The notes under the pieces were generated by a model. That model worked only from the letters and a program-made list of their open reading frames with translations, was not told the DNA's origin and searched no databases. From positions 1 through 64,000 of the forward strand of contig CAMYVQ010000011.1 of the NCBI GenBank assembly GCA_947302435.1: DNA of 64,000 nucleotides. Reading direction: 5' to 3'. Of this stretch, positions 47,390 through 58,202 are shown one piece after another. The DNA is from an uncultured Prevotella sp. GTDB lineage: Bacteria > Bacteroidota > Bacteroidia > Bacteroidales > Bacteroidaceae. The translations under genes and the position numbers were made by a program. The stretch's first letter is position 1; the number at the start of each line of letters is the position of its first letter.

Positions 47390-47397
47390 TACCTTTG
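47390..47397 (+). promoter_or_regulatory. Bacteroidales -7 element TACCTTTG upstream of AraC regulator
   Basis: TAnnTTTG match. Confidence 0.45.
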
Positions 47398-47434
47398 CAG
47401 CACATTGTCCACTTGGTTTTCATAAAAACTAAAC

Positions 47435-48298
47435 ATGATACAGATACCCGTAGAATCGTTTAACCTGCAGTTGCTCAACGTAGGGCTGGCCCAGCTCAAT
47501 GGCGACTGGAACTGGAAGGACGTGAACTCGCCCTTCACTCGCATCTACCTTGTCAAGGAGGGTAAGGCCACTCTGCACTTTACCGACAAGTCAGTCAGCC
47601 TACGTCCCGGCCATCTGTATATCATACCGGCCTATACCCTGCACTCCTATGAGTGCGACGGACTGTTTACACACTATTACCTGCATGTGTACGAGGGTTT
47701 TAAGAGCGAGATGAACATGATGGAGCTCTACGACTTCCCCACCGAAGTGACGGCTACCAACGATGACGAGCAAATCCTGCAACGCATGTGCGAGCAACTG
47801 CCGCATGCCCAACTGCCCGAAAGCGACCCGCAGGCGTATGACAATGCGACGCAACTGAGCAGTTATATCGAGCGCTTCCGCGATATGCCGCTCTGGCAGA
47901 AAATGAATTTGCGCGGTGCCATTCTGATGCTCTTCTCGCGGTTCATGCGCGAGGCCACCCCACACCTGTGGACAACCGACGAACGGCTGCAGCGAGTACT
48001 GAAATATATCCATACCCACATCACCCAGGACATCGACATCGACAACCTGGCCGATGTGGCCTGTCTCACCAAGCCCTATTTCATCCGCCTCTTCAAACAT
48101 GAACTGGGCATCTCGCCTTTACAATATATTAACACCAAGAAAGTGGAACGCGCCCAACTGCTGCTCTACATGACCGACATGCCTGTAAAAGAGGTGGCCT
48201 ACGCCCTCGGCTTCAGCGACCACAGCTATTTCATCCGCATGTTCCGCAAACAGATGGACATTACGCCACAGGACTATCGTGAACGCATGAGACACTGA
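47435..48298 (+). CDS. AraC family regulator with N-terminal cupin-like domain
   Basis: SLRPGHLYIIPAYTLHSYECDG; VKEVAYALGFSDHSYFIRMFRKQMDITPQDYRER. Confidence 0.93.
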   Translation: MIQIPVESFNLQLLNVGLAQLNGDWNWKDVNSPFTRIYLVKEGKATLHFTDKSVSLRPGHLYIIPAYTLHSYECDGLFTHYYLHVYEGFKSEMNMMELYDFPTEVTATNDDEQILQRMCEQLPHAQLPESDPQAYDNATQLSSYIERFRDMPLWQKMNLRGAILMLFSRFMREATPHLWTTDERLQRVLKYIHTHITQDIDIDNLADVACLTKPYFIRLFKHELGISPLQYINTKKVERAQLLLYMTDMPVKEVAYALGFSDHSYFIRMFRKQMDITPQDYRERMRH

Positions 48299-48359
48299 TT
48301 TCTATATAAAAATCCCCATAACGTTTGTTGTTTTCAATAAATTGCATATCTTTGCCCGT

Positions 48360-51300
48360 ATGAAACGACTTCTTTATATCTGTCTGCTGCTTCTGACTAC
48401 ATTATTGTCAACAGCACAAACCAACATCCGCCAACGTCAATTAACTATGGACAATGGCTTGTCGACCAATGCCATCCGTCATATTGCCCAAGACAAACGG
48501 GGCTTTATCTGGATTGGAACAGCCAATGGCCTGTGCCGCTACGATGGCGCGACCGTTCACTGCTACCGCCTGTCGGAGGTCGATGCCATGCACGGTGTCA
48601 ACGCCCTGCTGATGCTCGACGACGGCGACCTGCTGGTGGCCAACAGGCAGGCTGTCTACCGTTTCCGATTCAGCACCGAAGAGTTTGAGCCCCTTCCCAT
48701 TGAGAAAGACATCGACGTGACTTCGATGGCCCGCGACTTGGACGGCAACCTGTGGGTCTCGACCCGCAACCAGGGTATCGTGCGTTATTCCGACGACGGC
48801 GACGAGCCACAAGTAGCCTTTTACCATTTGAACGAGGCCGGCGACAATGTCGACCAAGTGTATGCCGATGCCAACAACCAACTGTGGGCCTTGTGCAAGG
48901 ACAGTCCCTCGGCTATCTGGCGGCTGAACAAGAACACCAACCAGTTTGTCCCCGTCGACCTGCTCAGTCCTCAGCCCTACGGCAGCGTGACCATGCTGCA
49001 GGACAGCGAGCAACGCCTGTGGATCGGCACTTGGGAACACGGGCTGATGCTCATGGATGCCGACGGCACGCTGCACCCCATGCCCATCATGGACAGCGGC
49101 CACTGCCAGCACATCCGTGCGCTCTTCGAGCTGTCGGCCACACGCTTGTTGGTAGGCTGCGACGACGGCCTTTGGCTTTTCGACACCCAGCAGCACACCT
49201 ACACCCTCTATGCCCCTTTGCGGTTTGTGCAGGCCATTGCCCGCGACCACGAAGGCGGCCTTTGGGTGGGAACCGCCCATAGCGGCATCACCTACCTGTC
49301 GCCCATTGCCCAGCGCTTCACCCACTCGCCCGTGGGCCTTACCGCCCGTATCTGCGAAGACCAGCGGGGCAACATCTGGATGACACGTGAAGACGGCGGA
49401 CTGAGCTGTTACCGCAACCACCGCGAAGTGGGTTATTTCAACGGTCGGGAACGCCTCGCCAACCTGAACATCCACTCACTCTGCGCCGACGGCGACAAGC
49501 TCTGGATAGGCACCTACAGCGACGGTGTTTACACCTTCAACATCCCCACAGGACAATTGCACCATTATGGGGCAGACAACAGCGAAGAAGCCCTCTACGA
49601 CCCCAACTCGTGTACCTTGTTGTGCGACCGCAACGGAGCCGTCTGGGTGGCCACGATGGAAGGACTGTGCCGCTACAACGCCAAGACCAACCGCTTTGAG
49701 CGCAAGGCGAAAGTGACCTCGGTGCCCACTGACATCGACGAGGACGACAAGGGCCGCCTGTGGGTATCGACCCAAGACAACGGCATCTGGCGCTATGACG
49801 GCAAGAGCGGAAAAGTAGCAACGTTCCGCTATGACAGCAAGGACGAGACTTCGCTGAGCGACAACATCGTGAACAGCCTGCTTATCGACGGCAAGGGAAC
49901 CGTCTGGGCCGGTACGCAGAGCGGCCTGTGCCGCTACAACGAGCAGGCCGACAACTTCGAGCGCATCAAGCTCGATGTGCCCCACCAGCTCATCTCGGCC
50001 ATCATCGAGGATCAGGGCGTGCTTTGGCTCTCGAGCGACTGCGGCGTGCTGCGCTACGAAGCTGGCAAGAGCCCATTGCGCTTCACCCGACAAGACGGAC
50101 TCGGCAGCGAGCAGTTCCAGCCCAGTTCGGTGCTCAAGGGCAGTGACGGCTGCATCTATTTCGGCAGCACCAGCGGTTTCGACTCGTTCTACCCCTACCA
50201 GATCAAGGTGAACCAGCTCTCGCCGGCTATCTTCATCACCCAGCTCGAACTGAACAACCAGCCCATAGAGGTGGGTACATGGCACCTGCCCACCGCACTC
50301 TCGGAAATCGAACAACTCGACCTTTGGAATAACGACAAAGTGTTCAGCCTCTCGTTTGCCTCGCTCAGCTACTGTTCGCCCGAGAAGAACATGTACGCCT
50401 ACAAACTGGAGGGCTTCGACAAGGACTGGAACAACGTGGGCCACGAGCAGAAAGCCACCTACACCAACCTGCCAGCCGGCAAATACACCTTCTACGTCCG
50501 CGCCACCAACAACGACGGCATTTGGTCGGAACAGACGGCACGCTTGCTCATCGAAGTACACCCGCCTTACTGGCTGTCGACCTATGCCAAGATTTTCTAT
50601 GTCGTGCTGTTCATCGTGCTGATCTATGCCTTCATCCGCGTCAGGCTCTACATGACCGAACGCCGCCACCGTAAGGAGATTGAACGGCTGAACGCCGCCA
50701 AACAAGAGGAGATGCGTCAGGCACGCACCGAGTTCTTCACCATGATTGCCCATGAGATCCGCACCCCTGTTTCGCTCATCATCGGCCCGTTGGAACAGAT
50801 GAAGAACGATGCGTCCATCCAGCCGTCGCCCCTGTTCGACACCATCGACCGTAACGCCCATCGTCTGCTCGAATTAGTGAACCAGCTGCTCGACTTCCGA
50901 AAGGTGGAGCAGAACCACATGGAGATGAACTTCGCTCCGCAGAACATGCGCGAACTGTTGCAGTCGATTGCCGACAACTTCAGTGCCGCCTTCAGCAGTA
51001 AGGGACATCAGTTCCGTGTCACCCTGCCCGACGAAAACTTTACTGCCGTCGTCGACCGCGAAGCCATCGTCAAGGCTGTGAGCAACCTGCTCTCGAACGC
51101 CAGCAAATACACCCGTGACAGCATCAGTCTGGAATGTAAGCCCTTAGCCGACGGACAGCACTTCAGCATCATGGTTTCCGACAACGGACAGGGCATCAAG
51201 GCCGACGACATGCCACGCCTGTTCGACCCCTTCTTCCAGGGTCACGGCAACAAGCCCGGAACAGGCATCGGACTGAGCATCGTGAAGCGCATCGTGGAAC

Positions 51301-51893
51301 AGCACCAAGGCACTGTCGACGTGACTTCAGAGCTGGGTCATGGCACCACGTTCACCCTCACCCTGCCCATAGCACAGGCCTATAGCGGCGAAAACCAGCC
51401 TGCCCAACCAGCTTCCACACCGGCCAAGGCCGACAGCCTGGCACCAACGGCCGTCGCCCAAGAGCAGAAGCCCGTGATGCTCATCGTCGACGATAACCAG
51501 GACATGCTCACCTTCCTCGTCACCACGTTCATGGACAAGTACGAGGTTATCTCAGCCCACGACGGCAGCGAGGCCCTCAAGATTCTGGAGGAATCGCTCG
51601 TGGTAAGGGATGGTCAGAAGCCCACCTCGACGGTCGACATCATCATCAGCGACTGGATGATGGCCCAGACCGACGGTCCCGAACTGTGCAGCCGCATGCG
51701 CCAGAACGCCGCCACGCGCCACATCCCCTTCATTCTGCTCACCGCCAAAACCGACAGCCAGTCGAAGGTGCAGGCCATGCAGGCTGGCATCGACGCCTTC
51801 ATCGAGAAGCCCTTCGCGGTGAAGTATCTGGAGGCTTGCATTCAGAACCTGATGAGCCGGCGGTCTGGCCATAACGACATTGCCACCCGATAA
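48360..51893 (+). CDS. hybrid two-component sensor kinase (propeller + Y_Y_Y + HK + REC) without C-terminal AraC domain
   Basis: repeated W(I/V)GT propeller blades, MIAHEIRTPVSLIIGPLEQMK, DPFFQGHGNKPGTGIGLSIVK, LIVDDNQDMLTFL; ends after REC. Confidence 0.9.
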   Translation: MKRLLYICLLLLTTLLSTAQTNIRQRQLTMDNGLSTNAIRHIAQDKRGFIWIGTANGLCRYDGATVHCYRLSEVDAMHGVNALLMLDDGDLLVANRQAVYRFRFSTEEFEPLPIEKDIDVTSMARDLDGNLWVSTRNQGIVRYSDDGDEPQVAFYHLNEAGDNVDQVYADANNQLWALCKDSPSAIWRLNKNTNQFVPVDLLSPQPYGSVTMLQDSEQRLWIGTWEHGLMLMDADGTLHPMPIMDSGHCQHIRALFELSATRLLVGCDDGLWLFDTQQHTYTLYAPLRFVQAIARDHEGGLWVGTAHSGITYLSPIAQRFTHSPVGLTARICEDQRGNIWMTREDGGLSCYRNHREVGYFNGRERLANLNIHSLCADGDKLWIGTYSDGVYTFNIPTGQLHHYGADNSEEALYDPNSCTLLCDRNGAVWVATMEGLCRYNAKTNRFERKAKVTSVPTDIDEDDKGRLWVSTQDNGIWRYDGKSGKVATFRYDSKDETSLSDNIVNSLLIDGKGTVWAGTQSGLCRYNEQADNFERIKLDVPHQLISAIIEDQGVLWLSSDCGVLRYEAGKSPLRFTRQDGLGSEQFQPSSVLKGSDGCIYFGSTSGFDSFYPYQIKVNQLSPAIFITQLELNNQPIEVGTWHLPTALSEIEQLDLWNNDKVFSLSFASLSYCSPEKNMYAYKLEGFDKDWNNVGHEQKATYTNLPAGKYTFYVRATNNDGIWSEQTARLLIEVHPPYWLSTYAKIFYVVLFIVLIYAFIRVRLYMTERRHRKEIERLNAAKQEEMRQARTEFFTMIAHEIRTPVSLIIGPLEQMKNDASIQPSPLFDTIDRNAHRLLELVNQLLDFRKVEQNHMEMNFAPQNMRELLQSIADNFSAAFSSKGHQFRVTLPDENFTAVVDREAIVKAVSNLLSNASKYTRDSISLECKPLADGQHFSIMVSDNGQGIKADDMPRLFDPFFQGHGNKPGTGIGLSIVKRIVEQHQGTVDVTSELGHGTTFTLTLPIAQAYSGENQPAQPASTPAKADSLAPTAVAQEQKPVMLIVDDNQDMLTFLVTTFMDKYEVISAHDGSEALKILEESLVVRDGQKPTSTVDIIISDWMMAQTDGPELCSRMRQNAATRHIPFILLTAKTDSQSKVQAMQAGIDAFIEKPFAVKYLEACIQNLMSRRSGHNDIATR

Positions 51894-52034
51894 CAACTGG
51901 ACCTATTTTAAGTAAAAACAACTTAAAATCGAAGCTAATATGATATATTTTGTTTAATAAAGCGGTGAAAAGGACTGCTTTTTGCGGATTTGTGCGTAAA
52001 TTTGCAGCCAAAATAAATTGTATCAGCTGATCAG

Positions 52035-53357
52035 ATGAAAAAAATCCATTATGTGCTAAGCATAATGCTGTCCGTTACGACGGCACTCACTTCCTGTCTG
52101 GGCGAAGGCAGTTCTGAGGTCTCACTCTACGACGATGCCGTCATCACCAGCTTCACACTTGGCACACTCACACAATACGAACCGGGTACGACCAAAGTGG
52201 CGGCTACCCTGACGGGCACCAACTACCCCATGTCGATCGACCATATCAACGGCAAGATTTTCAACCGCACTCCACTGCCTACAGGCACACGTATCGACAG
52301 TGTGCTGTGTACGGTGGGTACGCTCAATAATGGAATCGTTGGTCTGCAAAACCTCACCGACGACCAATTTCTCGTCCATAGTTCTTCCAACGCCGTTGAT
52401 TTTCAGGAGCGCAATCCGCGCATCTTCCGCGTTGTTTCGTCCGATGCCTCTTTCTATCGCGACTATACGGTGACTCTGAACGTGGCCGCCTCCTCAGGCA
52501 GCAACTTCACGTGGGGGGCCGCTGTAGCTGACACAGCATTGCTGCGCGATTTCACCGACATGCGCCTGGTGCTGCTGAAGCAGAAGCGGCTCGTGGCCCT
52601 CTGCGGCAACGGCACGAACACATTGGTACGCTTCTCCGACGACAACGGCACCACTTGGCATACGCCTGCCACTACGACAGCTCTTGCCGACAGCGCATGG
52701 GCCAGTGCCGTGGTGAAGGACAGCACACTCTTCCTGTTCAGCGACGGCCTAATCTACTCGACCGACAATGGCGAAGAGTGGAACAGCACGACTGCCGCCC
52801 CACAACTGAAACAACTTGTGGCCACCAGCAAGGGCGAACTCTTTGCCCTCTGCAAGGACAGCACACTGCAGGCTTCAGCCGACAATGGCAGCAGTTGGGT
52901 GGAACAGCGTTACGAAGAGTCTTTGAAAACCGACTCCGTAAAACGGCTGTTGGGATTGACAGGCATTGCCAGCACAGCGTTCGACTATCCCGCCAGCTAC
53001 CACACCGACTATGTGCTTCTGGTGGGCAACAACGGCAGCAAATCAGTGGTATGGAGAAAACTAAGCCACTACGACCCGGTGAAGGCTACCGACACCTGGA
53101 CAAACATAGCGACTGAGAGCATCAACCGACAGCAATTGCCTGCGCAACAACGGCTGACACTCCTCTATTTCGACGACATGGTCATGGCCATTGGCGATGG
53201 CCTCAACGTCTACCAGAGTAAGGATCAGGGCATCACCTGGAACATCAACACCATCTACGCACTGCCTGAGACCATGCTCACCGCCGCCATCGACGGAACG
53301 GGCCGCCTGTGCGCTATCGGCAAGAGTGGAAAGGTGTATAGAGGTCTGAAATATTGA
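52035..53357 (+). CDS. DUF6242-like lipoprotein
   Basis: MKKIHYVLSIMLSVTTALTSCLGEGSSEVSLYDDAVITSFTLGTL; later BNR-like repeats. Confidence 0.7.
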   Translation: MKKIHYVLSIMLSVTTALTSCLGEGSSEVSLYDDAVITSFTLGTLTQYEPGTTKVAATLTGTNYPMSIDHINGKIFNRTPLPTGTRIDSVLCTVGTLNNGIVGLQNLTDDQFLVHSSSNAVDFQERNPRIFRVVSSDASFYRDYTVTLNVAASSGSNFTWGAAVADTALLRDFTDMRLVLLKQKRLVALCGNGTNTLVRFSDDNGTTWHTPATTTALADSAWASAVVKDSTLFLFSDGLIYSTDNGEEWNSTTAAPQLKQLVATSKGELFALCKDSTLQASADNGSSWVEQRYEESLKTDSVKRLLGLTGIASTAFDYPASYHTDYVLLVGNNGSKSVVWRKLSHYDPVKATDTWTNIATESINRQQLPAQQRLTLLYFDDMVMAIGDGLNVYQSKDQGITWNINTIYALPETMLTAAIDGTGRLCAIGKSGKVYRGLKY

Positions 53358-53392
53358 TCCGCTTCGCGCGCACATAAATATTAAGGTAAAGG

Positions 53393-54100
53393 ATGAAACA
53401 GCTCGCCGTTCTCGCCGTCGCATGGCTCGCAGCTATCGCAACCTTGGCACAGGACCAGCCTGAATATCGGCTCGAACTGGGAGCCGGCGCGGGACTGGTG
53501 GTCTATGAGGGCGACTTCAACGGCAGCCTCTTCAAAAGCCCAAAGCCCATGGGTACGCTTGTGGCCAAATACAAGCCGAACCCACGCATGGCATGGGCGG
53601 CATTGGTAGGCTACGGAAAACTGGGCGGCTCGTCGGACAAGGCCAACACGTGGTATCCGTCGCTCATCGAGCATCCCGTCAGCTTCAGCTCGTCGGTCAT
53701 TGATGTCAGCCTGCGCTACGAATACAACTTCTGGCCGTTCGGAACGGGGCGCGAATATTACGGCGCACGCAAGATGACACCCTTCATCGCCTTGGGAGTG
53801 GGACTCTCGTTTGCCAATGCCGAGACGACACAGGACGGCATTCAGCAGAAAAAATCCTCGGGCAGCCTGCAAATGCCCATCGGAATAGGCGTGAAATACA
53901 AACTGGCCGACCGCGCGAACCTCACCGTGGCATGGACGATGCACTTCACGGGCAACGACAAGCTCGACGGCATTGCCGACCCTTACGGCATAGAGAGCAC
54001 AGGCCTGTTCAAGAACACCGATTGCTACAGCGTGCTGGGTGCCACCATCACCTACGACCTGTGGGAAAAATGCAAGACATGCCATAACGACCGAGAATAA
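53393..54100 (+). CDS. DUF6089-like outer-membrane beta-barrel protein
   Basis: YRLELGAGAGLVVYEGDFNGSLFKSPKPMGTLVAKYKPNPRMAW; position upstream of uppS-bamA. Confidence 0.75.
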   Translation: MKQLAVLAVAWLAAIATLAQDQPEYRLELGAGAGLVVYEGDFNGSLFKSPKPMGTLVAKYKPNPRMAWAALVGYGKLGGSSDKANTWYPSLIEHPVSFSSSVIDVSLRYEYNFWPFGTGREYYGARKMTPFIALGVGLSFANAETTQDGIQQKKSSGSLQMPIGIGVKYKLADRANLTVAWTMHFTGNDKLDGIADPYGIESTGLFKNTDCYSVLGATITYDLWEKCKTCHNDRE

Positions 54101-54116
54101 TTATGAATTTTGAATT

Positions 54117-54884
54117 ATGAATTATGAATTAGATATGAGCCGCATACCCCAGCACATTGCCATCATCATGGACGGCAACGGGCGCTGGGCCATGGAGCGC
54201 GGCAAAGAGCGCACCTACGGCCATCAGGCCGGTGTGGAGGCAGTGAAACGTATCACATCGGAGTGTACCCGACTCGGTGTGAAGTACCTCACACTCTATA
54301 CGTTCTCCACGGAGAACTGGAACCGACCGGCTGACGAAATATCGGCCCTGATGGGACTGGTGCTCACATCGCTCGAGGACGAAATCTTCATGAAGAACAA
54401 TGTGCGCTTCCGCGTCATCGGCGACATGAAGCGACTGCCCGAAGCCGTACAGAAAAAACTATGGGAGACCATGGAGCACACGGCAGAGAACGATGCCATG
54501 ACGATGGTCGTGGCACTGAGCTATTCGAGCCGCTGGGAGATTACCGATGCCGTGCGCGAAATCGTGTGGGACTCATGCAGAAAAATGGTCAACGAAGGCT
54601 ACGACATAGACGAGCTGATGAAGACCATCACCGAGCAGACCGTCAGTGAGCACCTGAACACTTTCTTCATGCCTGACCCCGACCTACTTATCCGCACCGG
54701 CGGCGAACTGCGCATCTCGAACTACCTGTTGTGGCAGATTGCCTACACGGAACTGTACTTCTGCGACACCTACTGGCCCGACTTCGACGAGGCAGAGCTA
54801 CACAAGGCCATCCAGAGTTTCCAGAACCGTCAGCGCCGTTTCGGAAAAACCGAGGCACAGGTGGAGAATGAAAGTGAAGAGTGA
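54117..54884 (+). CDS. uppS: isoprenyl transferase (undecaprenyl diphosphate synthase)
   Basis: [54 protein letters not shown]. Confidence 0.96.
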   Translation: MNYELDMSRIPQHIAIIMDGNGRWAMERGKERTYGHQAGVEAVKRITSECTRLGVKYLTLYTFSTENWNRPADEISALMGLVLTSLEDEIFMKNNVRFRVIGDMKRLPEAVQKKLWETMEHTAENDAMTMVVALSYSSRWEITDAVREIVWDSCRKMVNEGYDIDELMKTITEQTVSEHLNTFFMPDPDLLIRTGGELRISNYLLWQIAYTELYFCDTYWPDFDEAELHKAIQSFQNRQRRFGKTEAQVENESEE

Positions 54885-54918
54885 AAAATTTGCATCCGCT
54901 CTTAATTAATTCGAAACA

Positions 54919-57597
54919 ATGCAACAAATACTAAAATATTTTTCTGAAGTGAACTATTGGGGAAGGGTTTTGCTGTACGCAACATTCTTCACTCTTCACT
55001 CTTCACTCTTCACTCTGAACGTATCGGCCCAGGAGATTTCCTATGCCGGCACGCCGCGACAATGCGAAATCGGCGGACTGGCCGTTGAGGGTGTCGAAGG
55101 CTATGAGGACTATGTCATCACGGGCCTTTCAGGACTCTCCGTGGGTCAGGTAATCAGCGTGCCGGGCAACGAAATCACCGAGGCCGTGAAACGCTATTGG
55201 AAACACGGACTCTTCTCGAAGGTGCGTATCACCGCCGACAGCATCGTCGACTCACAGGTGTTCCTCACCATCCATTTGGCATTGCGCCCCAAAATCACCG
55301 ACATCAACTATACCGGTGTGAAGAAGAGTGAGCGCGACGACTTGGAGGCGAAAATCGGCATGGCCAAAGGCATGAGCCTGACCAAGAACCTTGTCGACCG
55401 TGCCAAGATCCTCGCAAAAAAATATTTTGACGAGAAAGGCTACAAGAACGCCGAAGTGGACATTCGCCAACGCGACGATGTCACAGGTAAAAACCAAGTG
55501 GTGCTCGACGTGAACATCGACAAGAAGGACAAGATGAAGGTGCGCAGCATCATCTTCGATGGCAACACGCATCTGTCCGACAGCAAAATCAAAGGCAGCC
55601 TGTTCAGCAAAGGCCACTTTGGCAAGATTCATGAGGCTGGCAAACTCTACAGTTTCCTGAAAGCTAAGAAATTCACGCCCGAACGCTACAACGAGGCCAA
55701 GGATAAGCTCATTGAACGCTACAACGAACTGGGCTTCCGCGATGCCACCATTCTGGAAGATTCGGTCTGGACGGTCGACGAAAAGCGGCTGAACGTCTAT
55801 GTGAAACTCGACGAAGGCGAGAAATACTATCTGCGCAACGTCACATGGGTGGGCAACACTATTGTCACCACCGACTATCTGAACGCAGTGCTGAACATGA
55901 AGAAGGGCGACACCTATAACCAGCGGCACATCAGCAAGCGACTGATAGAGGACGATGATGCCGTCCACAACTATTACTATAACAATGGTTATGTGTTCTC
56001 GGGTGTCGATCCCGTCGAAGTCAACATTGTGGGCGACTCCATCGACTTGGAGGTACGCATCACCGAAGGTCCGCAGGCCCATCTGAGCAACGTGCGCATC
56101 TTTGGTAACGACCGACTCTATGAGGAAGTGGTGCGCCGCGAACTGCGCACTAAGCCGGGCGACCTGTTCTCGAAAGAGGCCATTCAGCGTTCGGCACGCG
56201 AAATCGCCTCAATGGGCTATTTTGACCCCGAAAAGGTGACACCCGAAATCACCCCCAACTACACGGACGGTACCGTCGACATCAACTGGAACCTGGAACA
56301 GAAGTCCAACGACCAGCTGGAACTTTCGCTCGGTTGGGGCCAGACAGGTATCATCGGCCGCGTGGGCGTGAAGTTCACTAACTTCTCCATGCGCAACCTC
56401 TTAGGCAAGAACAAGCTGCACCGGGGCATCCTTCCTTCGGGCGACGGCGAGCAGATCGGCCTCAACTTCCAGACTAACGGCCGTTACTATAGTTCCGTCT
56501 CCGCCAACTATTCTACGGGCTGGTTCGGCGGCAAGCGCCCCAACGCCCTCAACGTGGGTGTCTACTACTCGAAGCAGAGCGACGTGTCGAGTACCTATTA
56601 CAACAACTCGTGGATGAACTCGCTCTACGGTTACTATGGCGGATATGGCAGCTACAACTCCGGCTACTACAACAACTACGATAGCTATCTCGACGACGAC
56701 AAGTATGTGAAGCTGTTCGGTGTTTCCCTCGGCTGGGGCAAGCGCCTGCGCTGGCCCGACGACTACTTCCAGCTCTCGACCACGGTGGCCTATCAGCGCT
56801 ACATGCTGAAAGACTGGCGCTATTTCCTTATCTCCAATGGTAACTGTAACAACCTGAACTTTGGAGTGGCCCTAACACGTACATCAACTGACAACCCATT
56901 GTTCCCCCGCCACGGTTCGGAGTTCAGCCTTTCCGTAACCCTGACACCGCCTTGGTCGCTCTTCGACGGAAAAGACTATGCCAACTTGGCCACGGCAACC
57001 ACCTACCAGAACGACCGCGAACGCTATAATTCCGAGCAACAGGAGAAATACCGCTGGGTGGAATACCACAAGTGGAAGTTCAAGACACGCACCTTTACCG
57101 CACTCACCAACGGCCAGAAATGCTTCGTGCTGATGACCCGCATCGAGATGGGCTTGCTTGGCTCCTACAACACGGACAAGAAATCGCCCTTCGAGACCTT
57201 CTACATGGGTGGCGACGGCATGAGCGGCTACTCCACCAGCTATGCCGAAGAGACCATCGGCCTGCGCGGTTACGAGAACGGTTCGCTGACCCCTTACGGC
57301 AAGGAGGGCTATGCCTATGACCGCTTCACGCTCGAACTGCGCTATCCCTTCATGCTCGGCAACACCACCATCTACGGCCTGACCTTCGCCGAGGCCGGTA
57401 ATGCATGGAACAACACGCGCGACTTCAACCCCTTCTCCATGAAGCGGTCGGCAGGTGTCGGCGTGCGCATCTACCTCCCCATGGTCGGCCTGATGGGTAT
57501 CGACTGGGCCTACGGCTTCGACAAGGTCTACACAGGCACCTCGCAGGAGTCCAAGGGCGGCAGCAACTTCCACTTCGTGCTCGGACAAGAGTTCTAA
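54919..57597 (+). CDS. bamA: outer membrane protein assembly factor BamA
   Basis: POTRA repeats, C-terminal Omp85 barrel (MGGDGMSGY...LRGYENGSLTP), final F. Confidence 0.93.
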   Translation: MQQILKYFSEVNYWGRVLLYATFFTLHSSLFTLNVSAQEISYAGTPRQCEIGGLAVEGVEGYEDYVITGLSGLSVGQVISVPGNEITEAVKRYWKHGLFSKVRITADSIVDSQVFLTIHLALRPKITDINYTGVKKSERDDLEAKIGMAKGMSLTKNLVDRAKILAKKYFDEKGYKNAEVDIRQRDDVTGKNQVVLDVNIDKKDKMKVRSIIFDGNTHLSDSKIKGSLFSKGHFGKIHEAGKLYSFLKAKKFTPERYNEAKDKLIERYNELGFRDATILEDSVWTVDEKRLNVYVKLDEGEKYYLRNVTWVGNTIVTTDYLNAVLNMKKGDTYNQRHISKRLIEDDDAVHNYYYNNGYVFSGVDPVEVNIVGDSIDLEVRITEGPQAHLSNVRIFGNDRLYEEVVRRELRTKPGDLFSKEAIQRSAREIASMGYFDPEKVTPEITPNYTDGTVDINWNLEQKSNDQLELSLGWGQTGIIGRVGVKFTNFSMRNLLGKNKLHRGILPSGDGEQIGLNFQTNGRYYSSVSANYSTGWFGGKRPNALNVGVYYSKQSDVSSTYYNNSWMNSLYGYYGGYGSYNSGYYNNYDSYLDDDKYVKLFGVSLGWGKRLRWPDDYFQLSTTVAYQRYMLKDWRYFLISNGNCNNLNFGVALTRTSTDNPLFPRHGSEFSLSVTLTPPWSLFDGKDYANLATATTYQNDRERYNSEQQEKYRWVEYHKWKFKTRTFTALTNGQKCFVLMTRIEMGLLGSYNTDKKSPFETFYMGGDGMSGYSTSYAEETIGLRGYENGSLTPYGKEGYAYDRFTLELRYPFMLGNTTIYGLTFAEAGNAWNNTRDFNPFSMKRSAGVGVRIYLPMVGLMGIDWAYGFDKVYTGTSQESKGGSNFHFVLGQEF

Positions 57598-57650
57598 TGA
57601 TCCCCCTACCCCTTCCGAGGGGAGGTAACACAATAAAAAAGAAGAAAGAA

Positions 57651-58196
57651 ATGAAAAAAAATTTTATGATGAAACGACTGATGACATTAGCCCTGCTAAT
57701 GATTCTTCACTCTTCACTTTTCACTCTTCACTCTATGGCCCAAAAGTTCGCACTTGTCGACATGGACTATATCTTCAAGAACATCCCGGCCTACGAACGG
57801 GCCAACGAACAACTGGCCCAGGTGTCGCGCAAGTGGCAGGCCGAGGTCGACGCACTGACCACTGAGGCGCAGACCATGTACAAGACCTATCAGAACGAAG
57901 TGGTGTTCCTCTCAGCCGAACAGAAGAAGACCCGTCAGGATGCCATCATGGAAAAAGAGAAGCAGGCCGCCGAGCTGAAGCGCAAGTACTTCGGCCCCGA
58001 AGGCGAGTTGTTCAAGAAGCGCACATCGCTCATGTCGCCCATTCAGGAAGAGGTCTACAATGCCGTGAAGGACATTGCCGACCTGCGTGGCTACCAGCTT
58101 GTGCTCGACCGCGCCAGCGACACGGGCATCATCTTCGGTTCGCCCAAGATCGACATCTCCGACGAGGTGCTGCGCAAACTGGGATACAGCAATTGA
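57651..58196 (+). CDS. OmpH/Skp family chaperone (1)
   Basis: AQKFALVDMDYIFKNIPAYERANEQL. Confidence 0.88.
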   Translation: MKKNFMMKRLMTLALLMILHSSLFTLHSMAQKFALVDMDYIFKNIPAYERANEQLAQVSRKWQAEVDALTTEAQTMYKTYQNEVVFLSAEQKKTRQDAIMEKEKQAAELKRKYFGPEGELFKKRTSLMSPIQEEVYNAVKDIADLRGYQLVLDRASDTGIIFGSPKIDISDEVLRKLGYSN

Positions 58197-58202
58197 TTTT
58201 AG

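Noticed and set aside
49476-50861. 461-aa minus-strand ORF opposite the hybrid kinase
   Set aside because: Antisense shadow; no recognisable domain.
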